Source: Cacajao melanocephalus
Lineage: Eukaryota; Chordata; Mammalia; Primates; Pitheciidae
Assembly: GCA_963573385.1 (NCBI GenBank)
Contig: CAUYLG010071801.1
Span: forward strand, 1 to 64,000
Direction of reading: 5' to 3'
DNA: 64,000 bases
Below are positions 40,748 to 64,000 of this stretch, in pieces; within the stretch, counting starts at the first letter, position 1; every line of letters starts with the position of its first letter. The notes under the pieces were generated by a model that did no database searches, had not been told where the DNA came from, and saw only the letters and a list, made by a program, of their open reading frames with translations. Both the position numbers and the translations under genes were made by a program.

Positions 40748-41322
40748 CCCTCATCCCTTGTAAACCAGAAGTCCAAATGAACCTTTGTACCTGGAAGCAG
40801 TTTGTGGTTTAAATTAACAAATGTGCTGACCCCTGAACACCAAACGCAGTGCTGATGCGTTTACCATTTGTCGGATTCCCTAGCAAGTGTTGAGAGTGGA
40901 GGGGTGGGAGGAGACACCTGCAGGACACCCTGTTTTCTAACCACAGAAAACACCCAACAGCCCTGGCGCCCCCTACTCCTACCCCAGTCTTCTTTGGGGT
41001 GATATCATCTCAGAAGGGAAGAGAAGCCGGCTGCCACTGGGCTGTGAGGAAACAGATTTCCAGAGAATAAGCTGCGGGGAGCGAGGGGAGGAGACGGTTC
41101 ATGGAAGGTTCTTTAGGGTTTGTTATTACAAATATATATATAATAAAGGCTGTGGCTTTTCTGTCCACTTGCTAGGTTTGAGCTCCCCTCGATTAGGGCT
41201 TGGGGGGGGTGCTCAGAGGAGTGAGGACTACGATGTCCCAGCTGCCAGAGACGGGACTGTCACCAAGATGACGCTAGGGCTCTTGAGGAAGCAGTAAAAC
41301 AAAGGGAACTAGGGCCCTTAAC

Positions 41323-41393
41323 AGGGGAGAGACAGAGAGAGACAGAGAGAGAGAGAGAGACAGAGAGAGAGACAGAGAGAGAGACAGAGAGAA
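41323..41393. repeat. (GAGA/GACAGA)n tract
   Basis: Repeating GAGAGACAGAGA units on the plus strand, i.e. a CU-rich tract in PAX1 3'UTR sense. Confidence 0.95.
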
Positions 41394-41439
41394 CACGACG
41401 GGGATGGACCAGGAAAAAGGGCTGTGAGCGCACTGAGAG

Positions 41440-41695
41440 GATGCAGAGGAGAAGACTTAGGAGGAGCGGGGAGCGGGACTGGAGCGGACGTCGAAGGAAG
41501 GAAAAGAGAGTGGAACGGCTGAGGGAGCGAAGAAAGGTCGGGAAAGGCCGGGTGGAAGGGAGGAAGGAAGGAAAAGAGAAAGGGGAGGGAGGGAGAGCGA
41601 GAAAGAAAGAGAAGGGAAGGAAAGAGGGAGGAAGGCGAGACCGAGACGGGCCAGAGAGAGACAAAAAAGAAACTCGAGGCTGGCAGAGCGAGGGA
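41440..41695. repeat. Purine-rich low-complexity tract (GGAA/GAAA-rich)
   Basis: About 250 bp that are overwhelmingly purine on the plus strand and pyrimidine on the PAX1 sense strand. The 178-codon frame at 41441-41977 is an artefact of this composition. Confidence 0.85.
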
Positions 41696-41702
41696 GGCCA
41701 CG

Positions 41703-50785
<9,083 letters not shown>

Positions 50786-50910
50786 CCGATTGGGAGAAAT
50801 TCGTCTGACCGGGAGGCTGCAGCTTGCGGGAATCAATTTGACGTGTCCTCCACGTCAATCTCGGCAGTCACGCCGGAGACGCGCAAGTTGGCAGCTCATT
50901 GGTTCCCGTC
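50786..50910 (-). promoter_or_regulatory. PAX1: PAX1 proximal promoter and 5' leader
   Basis: A CCAAT box in transcript sense lies at 50902-50898, about 115 bp before the ATG. A perfect inverted repeat, TTGACGTG-TCCTC-CACGTCAA, lies at 50838-50858; each arm holds a TGACG half-site of the CREB/ATF type. No TATA box is evident and the area is CpG-rich, as is common for developmental genes. The transcription start cannot be placed precisely. Confidence 0.5.
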
Positions 50911-51009
50911 ACTGAGCCCCGGCGCCCCCCTCCCCGCCCTGAAACTCTACCCCCTCCTTCTGTCTTCTCCCCTCGGCCTTCCTCCACCTCCCCCCCAACC
51001 CACCCTTCT

Positions 51010-51041
51010 ACACACACACACACGCGCGCGCGCGCGCGCGA

Positions 51042-51070
<29 letters not shown>
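51010..51070. repeat. (CA)n(CG)9(CA)n alternating purine-pyrimidine tract upstream of PAX1
   Basis: A CA run is followed by nine CG steps at 51023-51040, one AG interruption, and another CA run up to 51070. It lies about 225-285 bp upstream of the PAX1 ATG. Such CG/CA tracts are the classic Z-DNA-prone sequence. Confidence 0.95.
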
Positions 51071-51074
<4 letters not shown>

Positions 51075-51079
51075 TTCCA

Positions 51080-52200
51080 AGGCCAGATGGGCCTGGGACC
51101 TTCCACTGCTCCGAGCCCCTTGCAGCCCCGTCCTTCCTCTGGCTTTGGGAATGATGGAGAAGTCATCTCAAATTGATTAGTGTGTTAGTACTAGTACTCG
51201 TTTTCATTTGGGTTTTAGTTTTATTTCCACCACCACTAATAATAAGACAGAGAATAAAAGTTGATCGTGGCAAGGCGTTCAGGGTGTGGCTGCCTCTACC
51301 TCCGCACTCCCTGGGTAGCGGCTGGGTAAGAGTGGGATCAGTACCCCCCTAGCTGGCTGGGAGTGTCAAAGTGAGCGTCCAGCGCGGTGCAGGGCGCCTG
51401 GCAGGAAGGCATAAGTCAGTGTGCCGTGGAACTGACTGCATGTCCCATTCCTGGCCAAGTCCTCAATCGTTCTCTCAGGAAATCTTCACAATGTTTAATA
51501 GCCAACCACTCTTGAAATAGTGGGGGTGATTTTGGCTACGCAAGAGGGGCACAGTCCAGATCCTGTCTCCTACAACCAGGCCCAGCCACCAGAACTCATT
51601 CCTCTCCAAGAGGTGATACAGGGGCAGGAGGCAAAAGGATTCCGCCTGCTGCTAGGAGGCGCAGAGATCTGGCGCCCCCCGGACCCCTAGGGAGACCGGC
51701 GGGTGACCAACTGCATAATTCCAGCTCTAGGCCTGAAAGACAAGTTCTTTTCTCCCTGCTGGTGGAATCCCTCACCACTCTATCCCAGGTGGCCTGGCCA
51801 CGTCTTTCTCCCTGCACCTGCAGCTTCAGGAACTCTCTGTTAAACTACAGAATTATCTTTTCTCCTTCATTTAAATGAGGTTTCACGCAGCCCTGAATTA
51901 TTTGCCCCTGAGATTGAACATCAACCCATTTCTCTATTTCTACCTTGAACCAAAACAGTTCTGAACTCCCCAACCTGTGCAGCTAACACCGTGCCCCGGA
52001 GCCATGCGGGAAGGGCCAAGGCGGTGAGGTTTTGAACCTGAACTGATTTGAGGGGGTCAGGACCTGAGAGTTCTGAGATTGTGGCCAGTAAGCACCAAAG
52101 GAACTGGGCTGAATGTGCTAGACCAGGAAGAGGGCATAGGGGAGAGAGTCGGAACAACCAAGGTTTCTGAGACTCCCATCGCTCCTAGAGAAGCGAGAAT
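51080..52200. other. PAX1 upstream flank, unique sequence
   Basis: Moderately GC-rich unique DNA directly upstream of the promoter. No repeat or gene was recognised; open frames are short and unsupported. Confidence 0.5.
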
Positions 52201-54460
52201 CCCCTTCCCCCACCTCCTGCCCACCTTAAGGGTCTAGCTCTCCTGAGCCGCCCAGAGTTGAGTACGGCGCCAGCGCTGTGACTCTGGCTGAGGCGTACAT
52301 GGACCCGATCAGCGCAGCCTGGAGAGCCATGGCTGCGGAGGCCCTGACCCGTTTCTCTCCGCTGCGAGGCCAGAGAGCACCCCTGGCTCCTAATCCACCT
52401 GTCTAAACGTATCTGTTAGGAGAGCCTGAGTCATAAATCCTGGGCTCTCTAGAGAAAGCACGCGGTACTCGGCGGGGCTGGGGCCAGGGCCGGGACCACA
52501 GGCAAGAATTACCCCTGAGAAAAGAAAAACCAGGTTTAAAAGAAGTGAACTCTTCCTCTCCGGCGTCATGGATACAGTACAGCCTCTGGTTCTGGGCGCC
52601 TCTGGGAGGTCGTGGAGACCTGCAGGAGGTTTGAGGGTCAGTGCACTGGCAGGCGAGTGCGAGAGTGGGGGCGGGAAATGTCCACGACAGCGCAGGTTTG
52701 GAATATGGAACGGGGAAAGCGAATGGTTTGGATTTTGATTAAGGTGGGCACGCCTAAGCCAGGAGTTCCCCGAAGGCACCCAGGAGAGGACCAAGCACGC
52801 ACAGTATTCCGGGGCTGGGGGTGCGGGGTGCAGGGAGTGGGGACGCATCCTGCCCAGTGCTCTCCAGAAATTTCGGAATCTGCTAGCCTCTAATCTAGAC
52901 TTCCGTCGGGCGCGAGATACCAAGAAAGGTTGATTTCCAAACCTTGGAGTCTCTGAGATAAAGAAACGCAACATCCCTGCCTCAATCCAGTGCATACCGG
53001 TGATCCGGAAAATCAGCTAAAGCCGCTTCTTCCCCTGTAAGTGAGGAGTCAACAGGCACACTCAAGTAAGAGGAAATAAAGCTGGTCGTGATGCCGGCTG
53101 GTTCACCCAACTACCCCTTCAGGGAAAAGTCCACTCCACCTCTGCTGCGGAGCTTGGAAAAGTGTTAAGGAGTCGGAGTCCAGGACAAAATCCCGCCCCA
53201 TCCCCGGGAAGTCCGCGGGTGGCTGGGGGAGAGTGTAGAGGAGTGAGTTTGGGGATTGCGCACGCTGAGGGGGGGTGGTTCTCTGGGGTAGCAGAGTCCG
53301 CGGGCCCGCGACTCAGTCCCGGCCCCTTTCCCGTAGCCAGCTGTGAGCGATCCGGACCACACAGCCCTAGCTGCAACCTTCTGCACGGTCAGGCAGAGGG
53401 AAAACCTTACAGTTTGTCGCCCCCTGTCGTCCCCCGGCCAGGCTCCGCGGGTTCCCGAGAGACAGGCTAGGCTGGGGGAGAGGTGGCCCTAACATGGGAT
53501 TGCAGAAGGAAAAGAAACATCTCTCGCACGTCCCAGGGAGGCAGCTTAGCCCTATCCACGACCAGGGGACAGCTACTAGCCAGCGGTGAGCGCACAGAGG
53601 TAAAAAGCTCGCGGATTCTGCCTTTTTTCGGCTGGGTTTGGCTCCGTATTTCAGCGTGCTCTGGGTGCAGAGGGCAACAAAGCGCGGCTTCCATGGTCGC
53701 GGGAGCTGGTTAGCTGAGGGCGCACTCAGGAACCTGAGGCAAAACTCCTCTGTCTGGAGCTACACTCCTACCCGGGCAGAGGATGGATTTGAGGGTACCC
53801 CAGCGGCCTCGGGCCCTCGCCCAGTTTTCCGAAGGCACGGAAATAGAGAGGCGAGCTCTGTGCCGAAAGCGGGAGTCAAAAAGAAGACGCGAAGAGATGC
53901 TCTGCCCTTCTGGGGCCTGGGGATAGGCAGCAAGGGGGTGTTACTGGTGAGTACTCCCTTGCTACAGACCACCTGAGTCGTGAACTCAGCACCTGAAAGT
54001 TGAAACTGCTAAACAGCCAGGGGTTCTGTGACAGCGCCGCTCTGGGAACTACAGTGGCCCCTACTTCATGTCTCCTGTGTCGCTTTGATTTTTGGTGGGT
54101 TTGTTTCGGGTAGTTAAAACGAACAACAGGACGGGATGTTCCGGGGCGCAGACATTTCAAGGTCTTCAGGAAAAACTTTAAAAAGCTGATGAAAGCCCAA
54201 CTTGGGCATGCAAGTGCGTATTTTGGTTCTTGCGGGAAGTAGCCGAGGGCAGAAAACACAGGTGGCACTCCCGGAGGGCCCTACCAGCTTGGGCCTAAAG
54301 ACTAATGACAAATGCCGGTACCCAGCAACAGCAGCCCTCAGGGGTCGCAGGACAGGGATCCAGGGTCTTCTTCCTCAGGACGTCCTAGCCTCAGGCCTTA
54401 GTAGATCGGCTTTTGCTCCCGCCTGAGTCCCGGCTCGGCTCAGGACCTGCGCTTTTGCTG
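52200..54460. other. GC-rich repeat-free block upstream of PAX1
   Basis: About 2.2 kb of CpG-containing unique DNA lies 1.4-3.7 kb upstream of the PAX1 ATG. It contains many overlapping short open frames on both strands, typical of GC-rich non-coding DNA. No protein family is recognisable. It could hold enhancers, an alternative first exon or a divergent non-coding transcript. Confidence 0.4.
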
Positions 54461-56461
54461 TGTTTTTAAGATCACTGAGCCGTGAGTCCTGTGGTTCAAA
54501 ACCAAAGTCAAATTGAGTCTCTTAATTTTCTTAAATTTACTTTTGAAAAAAAAAAAAGCAGCTCAGGCTACAAATGCGATTTATACATCAGGTCATAGTA
54601 CCACACCCCTACTACTCATGCCCACAGTTTTGGGGGAAAAAAAATCCACCACACCGCACTTAAAAATAATAAGAAGAAAATTGACAAAATGAGAAATGGG
54701 GAGCAGCTAACTGCAAAGAAACTATGGGAAGAAGAGCTGAGCCAGATCGGGGAGCTGCAAACCCCCGGGGAACGTGAACAGCTAACACACCAAAAACTGG
54801 CTTGTGCAACAAAGCAACCAAACTCCTCCGGGAGTGACTGCTGTAGTGGAAGGAGAGTGGCGAGGACAGAGAGAGGAGGACTGGATTCTGAATCGGCGCC
54901 TATGAGCGCTGCCGTGGAGCGCAGGGTCAGCGCGTCCTCCCTCCAGTGTGGACTCTCAAGGATGAGGTGGGGAGTGCGTTGGGCACTGAACCTGCCTCTT
55001 CTAACTGGGACACACAGACTGTCCAGACTCTAAATGGAAGGGTCTGTTGAGGACCCTGCCAACTGGCATATAAACAGAGCCCCCAGGAGCGAGAAATAAC
55101 GTCCTTGGCCTCGCGGACCCATTCCCGCGGCTTATTTTCATTTGGCTTGCTGCTGACCAACGTGGTCTTAAAGTTGGTTCTTTGCCTAGGCGTGCATGAT
55201 GTTCGCCACGCTGGAAATGTTTATTATCGAAAGTGAGTCAGGTCAGCCGTGGCAGATGGAGCACCGGTTCCGCTGACGCTGGCCTGTATCGGCGAGTAAT
55301 GTCCTTGAAAAATCCATGGCGAAAGAAGCCAGGAAAACTTTTTTCGTTTTCCTAAAATGAAATGAATAAACAAGAATAGGTGAACATTTTCGGTGTGATG
55401 AACAAAACAGTGGAAGACCAGGGCTCCTCAATTCTGTTCAGAGATGTAAGAAAACAGCAAATTAGAAAACAGATTTGCTGTGAAACCCGCACTGGAAATA
55501 AATGGAGGGAATTGTGTATTGCCAATGAAGACCTAAGATATTTTCTACCCTGCAATGCAGGGATCTACTACATTAATAACATTCATTTTGGAGTCGAAAC
55601 ATTTTAAACTTGGCATTTGGCTGATAAAAATAAACTACAGAGGGTCGGTGCCCTTTGTAGAAAGAAATGGTTTCTAGAGCCTTCAGGAGGATCTGGTATT
55701 CTTGCCATTCTTGGGTGTATATCCTCACTAGCCCCAAATCGAGTTCTGCAGATTGCTAGTGTGTCTCTCTCCTTTCCCTGGCAATGAGCATGTCAAATAA
55801 GCCTCAATTTCCTCTTATATAAAATGACCTCTACTCTGCAATTAGATCTTATTTAATTTCATTTCATTGACATGAATGCCTGCAGAAGTTTCCAGACATG
55901 GGTCAAAATTCCACCTTTGCAGTGAGCGCTCAAAAATGTTTAGGTGACAGTATTAAGTGTAAGCATCACTATTAAAATAGAAATATTTGGGAAAATTTAA
56001 ATGTCCATGGGGCATATCTCCTGGGTATTTGGAAAAGGGGAGATCTAAGAATAGCCACAGGGGTAGGAAGGATAGAAATGGCATTTGTGAAGGGAGCTGA
56101 GAGGGTGGTGGTGTAAATGTCTGCAGGATGACTCTCAAAGGCAGCAGTAGCGAGGGTCTCCCGCTGTCTAGAGGATATCCCTGCAGATCTGACTAGCTCA
56201 ACTGCAAATACTGACACGTGTGAGACACCTACACTGGCCCAGCCTAATTGGAACCAGCTTGAAGTGTGTTGCCCTTGAATGCAAGGGCAATACCTTGGAA
56301 ATTCTGTTCCTACATGGTAACAGAACCTGAATAATGGGCAAGGAAGCTGAAGAACGCAAGTGGAGCCCTTTACCTTGATTAAAGGCAACAGCCAGCCAGT
56401 CCTTGTTTGCCTGGATTTGTCTGGCTTCTTATTAAAGATTAGTCCTCTCCAATCTTCAGCA

Positions 56462-56508
<47 letters not shown>

Positions 56509-57050
56509 ATACACAATTCAAGCCCTGAAAATGGGGTAGTTAGAAGGTTTGCGCAAAGGAACGCTAACACCTGCAGGTGGACAGTCTCCAGATACCCTTC
56601 CTGTAAACTGAGAGTGAAGCCAAAGTACTGCCCCCATCTTCAGTCATCCATTTCTTCCATGATTAAAATTATGATTAGAATTAGATGTTAAGGCTTTTAT
56701 TTTTTATATCCAGCATACAATTTAGAAGCACCGCTATTTTGGAATAAAGGCTTTGTTACAGGGTTGTATAAACTCAGAAGACTTGAAGTGCTCTATAATT
56801 GAATATTCTCATCAAAGTAGGATCTCCTTCTTGTTCATTTAATTTCTCATATGTATATAACTGTTATTTCTATCCACCACAGCATAAATTATTTTCCTTG
56901 CCAGAAACAAGTATCTTTTATAATGAGCTTTATTTAAGGCCCAAATGGATAATTTTTACCGTCTGCCTAGCCAATCACTTTTAACTAAGTATTGTTCTAT
57001 ATATTTTTGCCTCTAATTGCTACAACATCCCAATGCTTGCTACATATATA
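54460..57050. other. Unique non-coding flank
   Basis: AT-richer unique sequence, interrupted only by the (CA)n at 56463-56506. It contains a small perfect hairpin at 56269-56290. No gene was recognised. Confidence 0.5.
56463..56506. repeat. (CA)n microsatellite
   Basis: 22 uninterrupted CA units. Confidence 0.98.
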
Positions 57051-57055
57051 AACAT

Positions 57056-57109
<54 letters not shown>

Positions 57110-57110
57110 G
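57056..57110. repeat. (CA)(CG)(CA)n(TA)n compound microsatellite
   Basis: A cacacgcgcgcaca start, a CA run to 57088, then a TA run to about 57109. Confidence 0.97.
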
Positions 57111-57434
57111 ATATGTCCGCAGCTTGGTGATGGTTTTAATTTTCTTCTCCCTCCCCTTTGTGTATGGGCTATGAAGTTTTATTGAAGACCCGTAATGCCT
57201 CCGGTTTTGATTTAGTGTTTTGGAGTTTGTGATCTCATTGCCTGGCATGGAAAATATTAGACAGGGTCTGCAGATTGTATGCAGGAAAAGACCAGCGTCA
57301 CCACCGTGGGGTGAGTGCTTCTCCCCAGTCCTGCAACAAGCCGACTGAACTGCCATCTACAGTTGACGTTTGGTTTTGTGCTGTCGAATAGACACCATTT
57401 CAACCAGTCCTGCTTTTGCAAAGGGTTTTTAAGA

Positions 57435-57622
57435 AACAATGAATCTCAACTGGTGCTGTATATTGGAATCACCAGAGGGAGCCTTAGAAGGTCCTGATGC
57501 CCAGACCCCATCCCCAGAGATTCTGGTCGAATTTGTCTGGGCTATGGCCTGGATACTGGGATTTTTAAGAGCTGCCCTGGTGATTCTAATGCACATTAAA
57601 GTTTGAGAATCTCTGCTTTAGG
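57435..57622 (+). mobile_element. MER5A hAT-Charlie MITE
   Basis: tgaatctcaactggtgctgt, ccccagagattctgg and a right end with gtgattctaatgcacattaa; the ends are inverted repeats of each other and the length is about 188 bp. Confidence 0.85.
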
Positions 57623-59800
57623 GGAAACTGGGAAGAGAAGGGCTGGTGTAACATGATACTTCTTGCTTCACAGGTGTTTTCCTGGATGCCAGAGGAAAGG
57701 CTGGCAACTCACTGGCCTCACCTCTGTGAACACCTTACGGTGGCTCGTGAAAACATATTTAAATTCATGTCTAAAACAGCATTTCTGGGTATTTTCACAC
57801 TGTGTCACTGTGACCCCTCCTGGAAATAGCTGAAAAGGGAGAACACTGCCTTCCCAAGCTGGGTTGGCTGCCTGAGGTTTGTCATCTTTAAAGATTTCTT
57901 TGTCTTCCTGCCCTCACACAGGTGACCCCAGGATGCTCCTTAGGTGTAACATCTGTACAGCTTCACTGCACAGTAAGCTGGCAGGGGTGGGAGGAGGCAG
58001 AGAGTCGGTGACCTAGCCACTCAGGCAGACAGATAGACTTTGGGAGAGTTGGCAATGAATCATAAATGCTACCCAATGGGGGAGTTAGAATTATTTCATT
58101 GTCCGAAGAGGCGGGAGTTGAACTCAACTCTTAGCATTTTAAACAGCACTGTTAAATTGGTAGATATGTAAGGTCACAGGGCAATTATAACCCTCAAGCT
58201 TCTGATGCCATCCGAGAAATACGGAATCTTCTGAAGGGCTCAGCTTAGTTTGTATCTTTACGACTAGTGTGGTTGTTAACATTATTTCATTGACATGCAG
58301 GTTGGAATGGGGGTGACTTTTGCACACTGGCTCGGGGACGACTGCGTTGCAGATCTGAGCGTTGCTTTTATCCAGACCCAGACTTGTGGTCCTGGTAGAA
58401 CACCTCAGTTATCTGCTTCCAAGTCTCAAACATCAAGTAAAAGAAAATTCTTTTTAATTTTCACTAGCCTCACCTTGGTAATAAATTTAAAATCTAAACT
58501 GCTTTATTTGATTTGATTTTTATTGTTTTGTAAGCATATGCGTATTCTAAAATACAAAACTCATTTCATGTTTTCAACAAGTTCCAAAAAATCTGGAGGT
58601 AACTGCATCACTGTAGACCTTTATGTCATCAAAAGGTACATAAAAGTACAGCATCATATGCAATGGTTTTTCAGATTCTTTTTAGCTATAAAGTGGTGTT
58701 ACTAAGTCACTATTAAGACCGAAAGAACAAATACGCAAATTATTGAGGGGCTTTGGGTCGTGTTTATTTTTTAAAGTCTTGCATGGACATCTCTTGAGAA
58801 GATCTTGAAATGCATATTTAGAAACCTCATCAGTTTTTTTAAACTATCTTGTAAAAAATTCTTTGTATTCATCTACTTTAATAAAATTGCACTATGTGTT
58901 TATGATGATGTTAAAATAATTCAAAGGTACATGAAAACTAATAATAGCAACAGCAGAAACTAAAATGTCCTGAAAATGACATGTAATGTTTGGTATTTCT
59001 CAGCAACACCCAGAAACTTAAGGGTTATAAGGGTTACAGGAAATGCAGTAACAGATGCTGAATGAGGGTGCAGGACTGTAGATTTTATGAACGGGTATGC
59101 TGAGAAAATGAGTTTTGACAGGGTTTCTAGGCATTCCAACATTGGCAAAGTGGAGAACTGAATTAATATCCGTCAGACTGGGAAGTGTTCCACATTTGGA
59201 ATATCGATTCATGACAGGCCAACAAGGCAAGAGGTTTGCTCCTCTGTAATGGGCACCCTATAACAGTACTGTCCATTTCATTTTGCATAATAACACTTCT
59301 GGGTGAGCCCAAATTCTGTATGGTTTAATCTCTATTACGCAATTTTGTAATCCAAAATATAGACCAGTTCATTCTGCAAGGGGCTGGTCATTTCACGTGT
59401 GGGGCATGCGTTCATGTTTGCGATGTCAGCTAACTGACTTGGGCAGAACAAATCAGGCACTTTCATCTTACTTTCTCTTTAAACTGGAGTGTAGGTAACT
59501 GTGGAAGAGGAGCTGTGGCATTGGCTGGGGCTTGGCATTCAGCAGAACTTTAATTTGGAAGAATAGCTTTAGTCAGGATTTGATGGCATTTTATTACGAC
59601 TCAGGCTTGAAAAGTCAGGCTTCCTCTGCCGTTTGAGCTGTACTCACCTGCCCTTTATTATAGAGGGAGTGGGGACTTAACTGATGACCCTCTGTTCTCA
59701 TTGTGCGTTCAGAGTTTCTCTTTGCAGCTCTAGTATTTAGGCTGCTAGGAAGGTTGAAGAAATTAATGATCAGACACAGTTAGAGCTTCTACCCATGGCG

Positions 59801-59802
<2 letters not shown>
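57623..59802. other. Unique non-coding sequence
   Basis: No gene or named repeat recognised in 2.2 kb. Confidence 0.45.
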
Positions 59803-59842
<40 letters not shown>

Positions 59843-59870
59843 TGTGTCTGTGTCTGTGTCTGTGTGTATA
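59803..59870. repeat. (TG)n(TGTGTC)n microsatellite
   Basis: About 19 TG units, then four TGTGTC hexamers and a TGTGTA end. Confidence 0.97.
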
Positions 59871-60213
59871 TTTCATTGTCGAGTAAGCACACAGAGGGTC
59901 TACACATTCTTTTTAAGTCTCAGTATTTATAGGTTAAAAAATGCATATGCACCTCAAACTCAAAAAACCACCTAGCTACAGAAAAGCACAATATTGACAA
60001 ATCTAGGCATTTCTTTTTAGCTCAAAAGTCCACAGGCTGAAATCCAGGTTCTGGATTCCATCTCCTGAGACCCAATCTCATGGATCTCATGGACCTCAGT
60101 GTGCTCATCTATAGGATAGGGCCAGGGCCAAATGACCTAACCACGGAAAACACTTCATGGCAGGAGATGCTGAATCACTGGCCATTATTCTCATTACACT
60201 ATTTTTCTATACT

Positions 60214-63140
<2,927 letters not shown>

Positions 63141-63144
63141 TTTA

Positions 63145-64000
<856 letters not shown>

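Larger units (their letters stand above)
40540..41702 (-). other. PAX1: Probable PAX1 3' untranslated region
   Basis: The DNA after the long-form stop is unique apart from a pyrimidine-rich block (in transcript sense) at 41320-41690 and a CA/TG repeat at 40707-40745. I found no AATAAA in transcript sense before 40561-40556, so a 3'UTR of about 1.15 kb is plausible. The extent is inferred. Confidence 0.45.

Noticed and set aside
50786..50836. 17-residue N-terminal extension of PAX1 exon 1
   Set aside because: The upstream codon at 50836-50834 is TTG, not ATG; the first in-frame ATG is at 50785.

Overview
The window is nuclear DNA of an anthropoid primate. It contains dimeric Alu elements of several ages, L1P and L1M LINEs, ERVL-MaLR LTRs, MIRs, Tigger and Charlie DNA transposons, and one vertebrate developmental gene with spliced exons. 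One young-looking Alu (about 4012-4312) carries diagnostic bases that I associate with the AluSc-derived Ta lineage of New World monkeys, so a platyrrhine is my best guess; this rests on memory of the subfamily.

The only functional protein-coding gene I can support is PAX1, on the minus strand, with coding exons between 50785 and 41703. All five coding exons have clean GT..AG borders and join in frame. The protein is a paired-domain transcription factor of the PAX1/PAX9 group, with an octapeptide and no homeodomain. The last exon has two acceptors 10 nt apart. They give two C-termini read in different frames: a conceptual 454-residue short form and a 541-residue long form. The promoter side holds a CCAAT box, a perfect inverted repeat of TGACGTG half-sites and a 60-bp CA/CG alternating tract.

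Layout. 1-16 kb: old repeats (L1M, MIR, MLT1, MER20, Tigger2-like, Alu) in otherwise anonymous AT-rich DNA, plus a 5'-truncated processed pseudogene of an ADP/ATP translocase (closest to SLC25A6), next to a striking 38-bp-arm hairpin and a duplicated L1/DNA-transposon junction. 16.1-22.3 kb: a nearly full-length, dead L1. 22.3-36.2 kb: MaLR LTRs, a twin-primed (5'-inverted) L1, Alus, MIRs, an unexplained 0.7-kb GC-rich block and a 126-bp local duplication. 36.2-57.4 kb: a long stretch with almost no interspersed repeats that contains PAX1 and its flanks, as expected for a developmental regulator with dense cis-regulation. 57.4-64 kb: anonymous flank with a MER5A, two Alus and microsatellites.

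No RNA genes, CRISPR arrays or viral genes were recognised. The ERVL-MaLR LTRs are non-coding relics. Most open frames in the window are translations of repeats, microsatellites or the opposite strand of PAX1 exons.
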